From Enterobacter bugandensis (GTDB lineage Bacteria; Pseudomonadota; Gammaproteobacteria; Enterobacterales; Enterobacteriaceae): a stretch of DNA of 64,000 nucleotides. The notes below the pieces were generated by a model. It made no database searches, had not been told where the DNA came from, and saw only the letters and a program-made list of their open reading frames with translations. Positions 60,576-64,000 of this stretch are shown piece by piece. The number at the start of each line of letters is the position of its first letter. Position 1 is the stretch's first letter. The stretch is from contig NZ_LT992502.1 of assembly GCF_900324475.1 (NCBI RefSeq), positions 3,286,001 through 3,350,000 of the forward strand, written 5' to 3'. Both the position numbers and the translations under genes were made by a program.

Positions 60576-62723
60576 TCAGTTTACGAAATCAGTTTCCCTT
60601 GCAGGCCAGAATGTCTGGCCCCGCTCCGCCATCTGCAATAATTCGTCACACGGTGTAAACCGCGGACCGTATTGCGAGGCCAGACGTTGCAAAATGACAA
60701 CCACTTCACCCGCACCGAGCGTATCCATGTAACGGAACGGGCCGCCAAGGAACGGCGGGAAACCAATACCAAATACCGCGCCGATGTCGCCATCGCGTGC
60801 GCTCTTGATCACCTGTTCACCAAAGCAGCGCGCCGCTTCATTGAGCATCATCATGACGCAACGTTCTGCGCACTGAACGGCAGACAGTCTTCCCTGACCG
60901 GTGGCCGAAATAAGCCCATAAACCGAAGGGTCGACCTGTTTCTTGCTTTTACGCCCTTTCGCGCCGTAAAGATAGAAACCGCGTTCATTTTTTCTGCCTT
61001 TGCGATCGTCCTTCAAAATTGCAGAAACAATGTTTGCAGGCGGGGTAAAACGATCGCCATAAGCCGCTTCCAGCACAGGTATAATTTTAGTGCCGGTGTC
61101 TATTCCCACCTCATCCAAAAGTTGGATTGGACCGACGGGGAAGCCAAACTTTACGAGCGCCTCGTCGACGTGCTCGATTTTCTCCCCTTCCGTCAGCAGC
61201 CGCATCGCTTCGTTGATATAGGGTGCCAGAATACGGTTGACGTAGAAGCCAGCCTTGTCCGCGACCACAATCGGGGTTTTACCCTGTTTTTTCGCCAGCT
61301 TCACCACGGTGGCGATGGTCTGCGGGCTGGTCGTGGCGTGCGGGATCACCTCCACCAGCGGCATTTTTTCGACCGGACTGAAAAAGTGTAGACCAATGAC
61401 CTGCTCCGGACGAGCAGCTTTCGCCGCGATATCGCCAATCGGTAAAGACGAGGTGTTTGAGGCGAAAATAGTGTGCGGCGCGCAGTGCTGCTCCACGTCA
61501 GCCACCATCTGCTGCTTAAGCGCCAGGTCTTCAAATACGGCTTCAATCACCAGGTCCCGGTGCGCAAAACCGCTGTAATCCGTCGTGCCGGAGATCGTCG
61601 CCAGGGTTTTATCACGTTCGCTTGCCTTGATATGGCGGCGTTTGACCTTCCTATCAAGGTTCTGCCAGCTGTACTGCAGCGCGTGGTTGATGCCCTTTGC
61701 GCTGATGTCTTTGATGCGCACGGGCAATTTGCCTTTGCTGGCGGTAACAAACGCGATTCCGCCGCCCATGAGCCCACCGCCCAGCACGCCAACGGCACGC
61801 AGCGGAGCAGGCTCTGCCTCGCTGCCCGGATCTTTTTTCACCTCAGTACTGGCGAAGAAGATGCTGCGCAGCGCCTGCGACTGCGGCGTCATCGCCAGTT
61901 CGCCAAAGGCTTTGGCTTCAGCGGCATAGCCGCTGCTGTTGCCCTGCGACAACCCGGTTTCCATCACTTCCAGAATGCGCTTTGCCGCCGGATAGTTGCC
62001 TTTGGTTTTTTGCTCGGTTTTTTTGCCTACCATGTTGAACAGAAGCGCGCGCCCCAGTGGCCCTGCCAGCACGCGCTCGCGTACAGGGAGAGGACGTTTT
62101 GTCTGACGTCCCTTCAGCGCCAGCTCAACGGCAGCGTCCAGTAAAATGGTGTGCGGAACGACGTCGTCAACCAACCCCACTTTCAGTGCCTGACGGGGGC
62201 GTAGCTGCTTGCCGGTTAAGATCATCTCCAGGGCGGTGCTAACCCCAACCAGACGCGGCAGACGCTGTGTTCCACCCGATCCCGGCAGCAGGCCTAACTG
62301 CACTTCTGGCAACCCTAAAACGGTTTTCGGATCGTCAGTGCAGATACGGCTGTGACAGGCCAGCGCCAGCTCCAGCCCGCCGCCAAGGCAGGCACCGTGG
62401 ATCGCGGCAATAACCGGAATCGGCAGAGCGTTGATTTCAGCCATCACCTGCTGCCCCTGACGCGCCAGATCTTCAGCTTCCTGCGCGCTTTTCGCTCGGG
62501 CGATCATGTTGATATCGGCCCCGGCAATAAAGTTATCCGGCTTAGCCGAGATAAAGACCAGACCACGAATCGCTTTATTTTCGCGGATCTGCTTGAGCAT
62601 GGCGCGAACCTGAGTGCCGAATTCAGCCTTCAGGGTATTCATCTTTTCATCAGGCACATCAATAGTGATAACCGCGACGTTATCGAGGCGAACCGTCAGA
62701 TTAAATGCAGATGGCATATCCAT
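60576..62723 (-). CDS. fadJ: Fatty-acid oxidation complex subunit alpha FadJ (hydratase / dehydrogenase)
   Basis: Second (anaerobic) beta-oxidation alpha chain of 715 residues (E. coli 714). The N-terminal enoyl-CoA hydratase part (about 1-190) has [11 protein letters not shown] and [16 protein letters not shown]. The 3-hydroxyacyl-CoA dehydrogenase part (about 310-620) has [13 protein letters not shown] and [16 protein letters not shown] final C-terminal domain follows (about 620-715). The ATG overlaps the fadI stop by one base (TAATG), so alpha and beta are coupled. A FadR site for the operon would lie outside the window. Confidence 0.97.
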   Translation of the reverse strand: MDMPSAFNLTVRLDNVAVITIDVPDEKMNTLKAEFGTQVRAMLKQIRENKAIRGLVFISAKPDNFIAGADINMIARAKSAQEAEDLARQGQQVMAEINALPIPVIAAIHGACLGGGLELALACHSRICTDDPKTVLGLPEVQLGLLPGSGGTQRLPRLVGVSTALEMILTGKQLRPRQALKVGLVDDVVPHTILLDAAVELALKGRQTKRPLPVRERVLAGPLGRALLFNMVGKKTEQKTKGNYPAAKRILEVMETGLSQGNSSGYAAEAKAFGELAMTPQSQALRSIFFASTEVKKDPGSEAEPAPLRAVGVLGGGLMGGGIAFVTASKGKLPVRIKDISAKGINHALQYSWQNLDRKVKRRHIKASERDKTLATISGTTDYSGFAHRDLVIEAVFEDLALKQQMVADVEQHCAPHTIFASNTSSLPIGDIAAKAARPEQVIGLHFFSPVEKMPLVEVIPHATTSPQTIATVVKLAKKQGKTPIVVADKAGFYVNRILAPYINEAMRLLTEGEKIEHVDEALVKFGFPVGPIQLLDEVGIDTGTKIIPVLEAAYGDRFTPPANIVSAILKDDRKGRKNERGFYLYGAKGRKSKKQVDPSVYGLISATGQGRLSAVQCAERCVMMMLNEAARCFGEQVIKSARDGDIGAVFGIGFPPFLGGPFRYMDTLGAGEVVVILQRLASQYGPRFTPCDELLQMAERGQTFWPARETDFVN

Positions 62724-64000
62724 TATTCAGCCTCCAGAACCATTGCTGCACCAAGGCCGCCCGCCGCGCAGGCGGTGACGAGACCAAACCCGCCGCCGCG
62801 GCGACGGAGTTCGTGTAGTGTCTGGGTGATCATTCGCGCGCCCGTGGCCGCAAACGGATGGCCGTAGGCGATCGACCCACCCAGCACGTTGAATTTGCTC
62901 TGATCCACTTCGCCGGTGGCATGGGCGCGGCCCAGCACGTCGCGTGCAAAACGCTCGCTTGCCAGCAGCTGCACGTTTGCCAGGGTTTGCGCGGCAAAGG
63001 CTTCGTGCATATCAATCAGGGTTAAATCCGCCAGGGTTAGCCCCGCGCGATCCAGCGCCAGCGGCGTGGACCACGCCGGACCTAACAGCATGTCCTGCCA
63101 GACATCAATGGCGGTAAAGGCATAGCTGCGCAAATAGCCCAGCGGCGTGATGCCCAGCTCTTTTGCACGCGACTCCGTCATCAGGATCACCGCAGCAGCA
63201 CCATCGGTCAGCGGCGTACTGTTGGCCGCCGTCACGGTGCCGTGCTTGCGGTCAAACGCCGGACGCAGTTTGGCGTAATCCGCCAGCGTCGAGGTACCAC
63301 GAATATTGTTATCTTCAGTAAGAGGCTCTCGATAGGGAGGCGTGTAGGCGGTCATGACCTCATCGGTGAGTTTGCCCTCCGACCAGGCTTTCGCTGCCAG
63401 CTGATGCGAGCGATGCGCCAGCGCATCCTGCTGCTCGCGGGTGATGCCGTAGGTTTTGGCCATCTGCTCGGCGGTATCGCCCATTCGCAGGCCGGTAGAG
63501 TATTCCGCGACGGCAGGTGGCACGGGCATGAGATCGCGCAGGCGTAAACGCGAGAAGAGTTTGAGCTTCGCACCGGTGGTGCGGGCTTTATTGGCATCCA
63601 CCAGAATGCGGGCCAGCTTTTTACTGACGCCAATCGGCAGTACGGAGGAAGAATCGGCGCCACCTGCGATCCCGGCGCGAATGGTGCCCGCCATCAGACT
63701 TTCCGCCACGTTTGCTACCGCCTGGAAGCTGGTCGCGCACGCGCGGCTGACGCTGTAGGCATCGGTATGAACGTTCATGCCGGTACCGAGAACAATCTCC
63801 CGCGCAATGTTAGGGGCTTCAGGCATCTGCACCACCTGGCCGAAGACCAGCTGTTCGATGACCTCAGGCGGAATTTCGCTGCGAGCCAGCATCTCCCCCA
63901 CTACCATTTTCCCCAGATCGACAGCCGGTATACCGTGAAACGCCGTCGCCTGACGTGCAAACGGCGTACGCAGACCGCTGACAATGGCAATGCGGTCACC
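62723..64000 (-). CDS. fadI: Acetyl-CoA acyltransferase FadI (beta subunit; 5' end outside the window)
   Basis: 3-ketoacyl-CoA thiolase of the anaerobic beta-oxidation complex. The visible 425 codons begin [23 protein letters not shown], so about 11 residues lie beyond the right edge (E. coli 436). The nucleophile is C99 by E. coli numbering in [11 protein letters not shown]; the C-terminal pair is [17 protein letters not shown] and [12 protein letters not shown]. It is immediately upstream of fadJ. Confidence 0.97.
   Translation of the reverse strand, partial: GDRIAIVSGLRTPFARQATAFHGIPAVDLGKMVVGEMLARSEIPPEVIEQLVFGQVVQMPEAPNIAREIVLGTGMNVHTDAYSVSRACATSFQAVANVAESLMAGTIRAGIAGGADSSSVLPIGVSKKLARILVDANKARTTGAKLKLFSRLRLRDLMPVPPAVAEYSTGLRMGDTAEQMAKTYGITREQQDALAHRSHQLAAKAWSEGKLTDEVMTAYTPPYREPLTEDNNIRGTSTLADYAKLRPAFDRKHGTVTAANSTPLTDGAAAVILMTESRAKELGITPLGYLRSYAFTAIDVWQDMLLGPAWSTPLALDRAGLTLADLTLIDMHEAFAAQTLANVQLLASERFARDVLGRAHATGEVDQSKFNVLGGSIAYGHPFAATGARMITQTLHELRRRGGGFGLVTACAAGGLGAAMVLEAE

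Overview
The window is ordinary enterobacterial core chromosome. Its gene order follows the Escherichia coli K-12 stretch from nuoM to fadI, and nearly every product has the length and sequence of its E. coli counterpart. The base composition, the REP-type palindromes between genes, and a few differences from E. coli (a 4-residue insertion in NuoB, a PTS/transketolase cassette where yfcC lies in E. coli, an extra GNAT gene before hisP) point to Enterobacter, Leclercia, Lelliottia or a close relative. I cannot fix the species by eye. I see no rRNA, tRNA, CRISPR array, phage or insertion sequence.

Layout. Positions 1-12860 (minus strand) hold nuoM (cut by the left edge) to nuoA, the respiratory complex I operon, read from a 630-bp upstream region. 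LrhA (13491-14429) follows, then a 938-bp AT-rich spacer, then alaA and yfbR (plus). yfbS, hxpA, yfbU and yfbV (minus) come next, and ackA-pta (plus) form the acetate overflow pathway. Positions 24814-28796 (minus) hold a five-gene operon: ascorbate-type PTS EIIA, EIIB and EIIC plus the two halves of a split transketolase. It is divergent from a LacI-family regulator (29029-30048), with paired palindromic operators and a CRP-like site between them. This is the one accessory, functionally open system in the window.

From 30052 the core resumes: yfcD, yfcE, yfcF (minus); yfcG, folX, yfcH and a GNAT acetyltransferase (plus); then, on the minus strand, the histidine/lysine-arginine-ornithine ABC transporter (argT, hisJ, hisQ, hisM, hisP) with a sigma-54 promoter in front of argT. 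The cvpA-purF-ubiX unit follows, with a PurR box, then dedD, folC, accD, dedA, truA, usg and pdxB (all minus). flk (plus), yfcJ and fabB (minus) and mnmC (plus) come next; fabB carries adjacent FabR and FadR sites. The right end has yfcL, epmC, yfcA, mepA, aroC and prmB (minus), smrB (plus), sixA, fadJ and fadI (minus; fadI is cut by the right edge).

The genes form several metabolic blocks: aerobic and microaerobic energy conversion (nuo, ackA-pta), amino-acid uptake (his/argT), purine, folate, vitamin B6 and ubiquinone synthesis (purF, folC, folX, pdxB, ubiX), fatty-acid synthesis and breakdown (accD, fabB, fadIJ), and translation or tRNA modification (truA, mnmC, prmB, epmC, smrB). All genes look intact. 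Families were assigned by comparing proteins with remembered enterobacterial sequences, not by database search.
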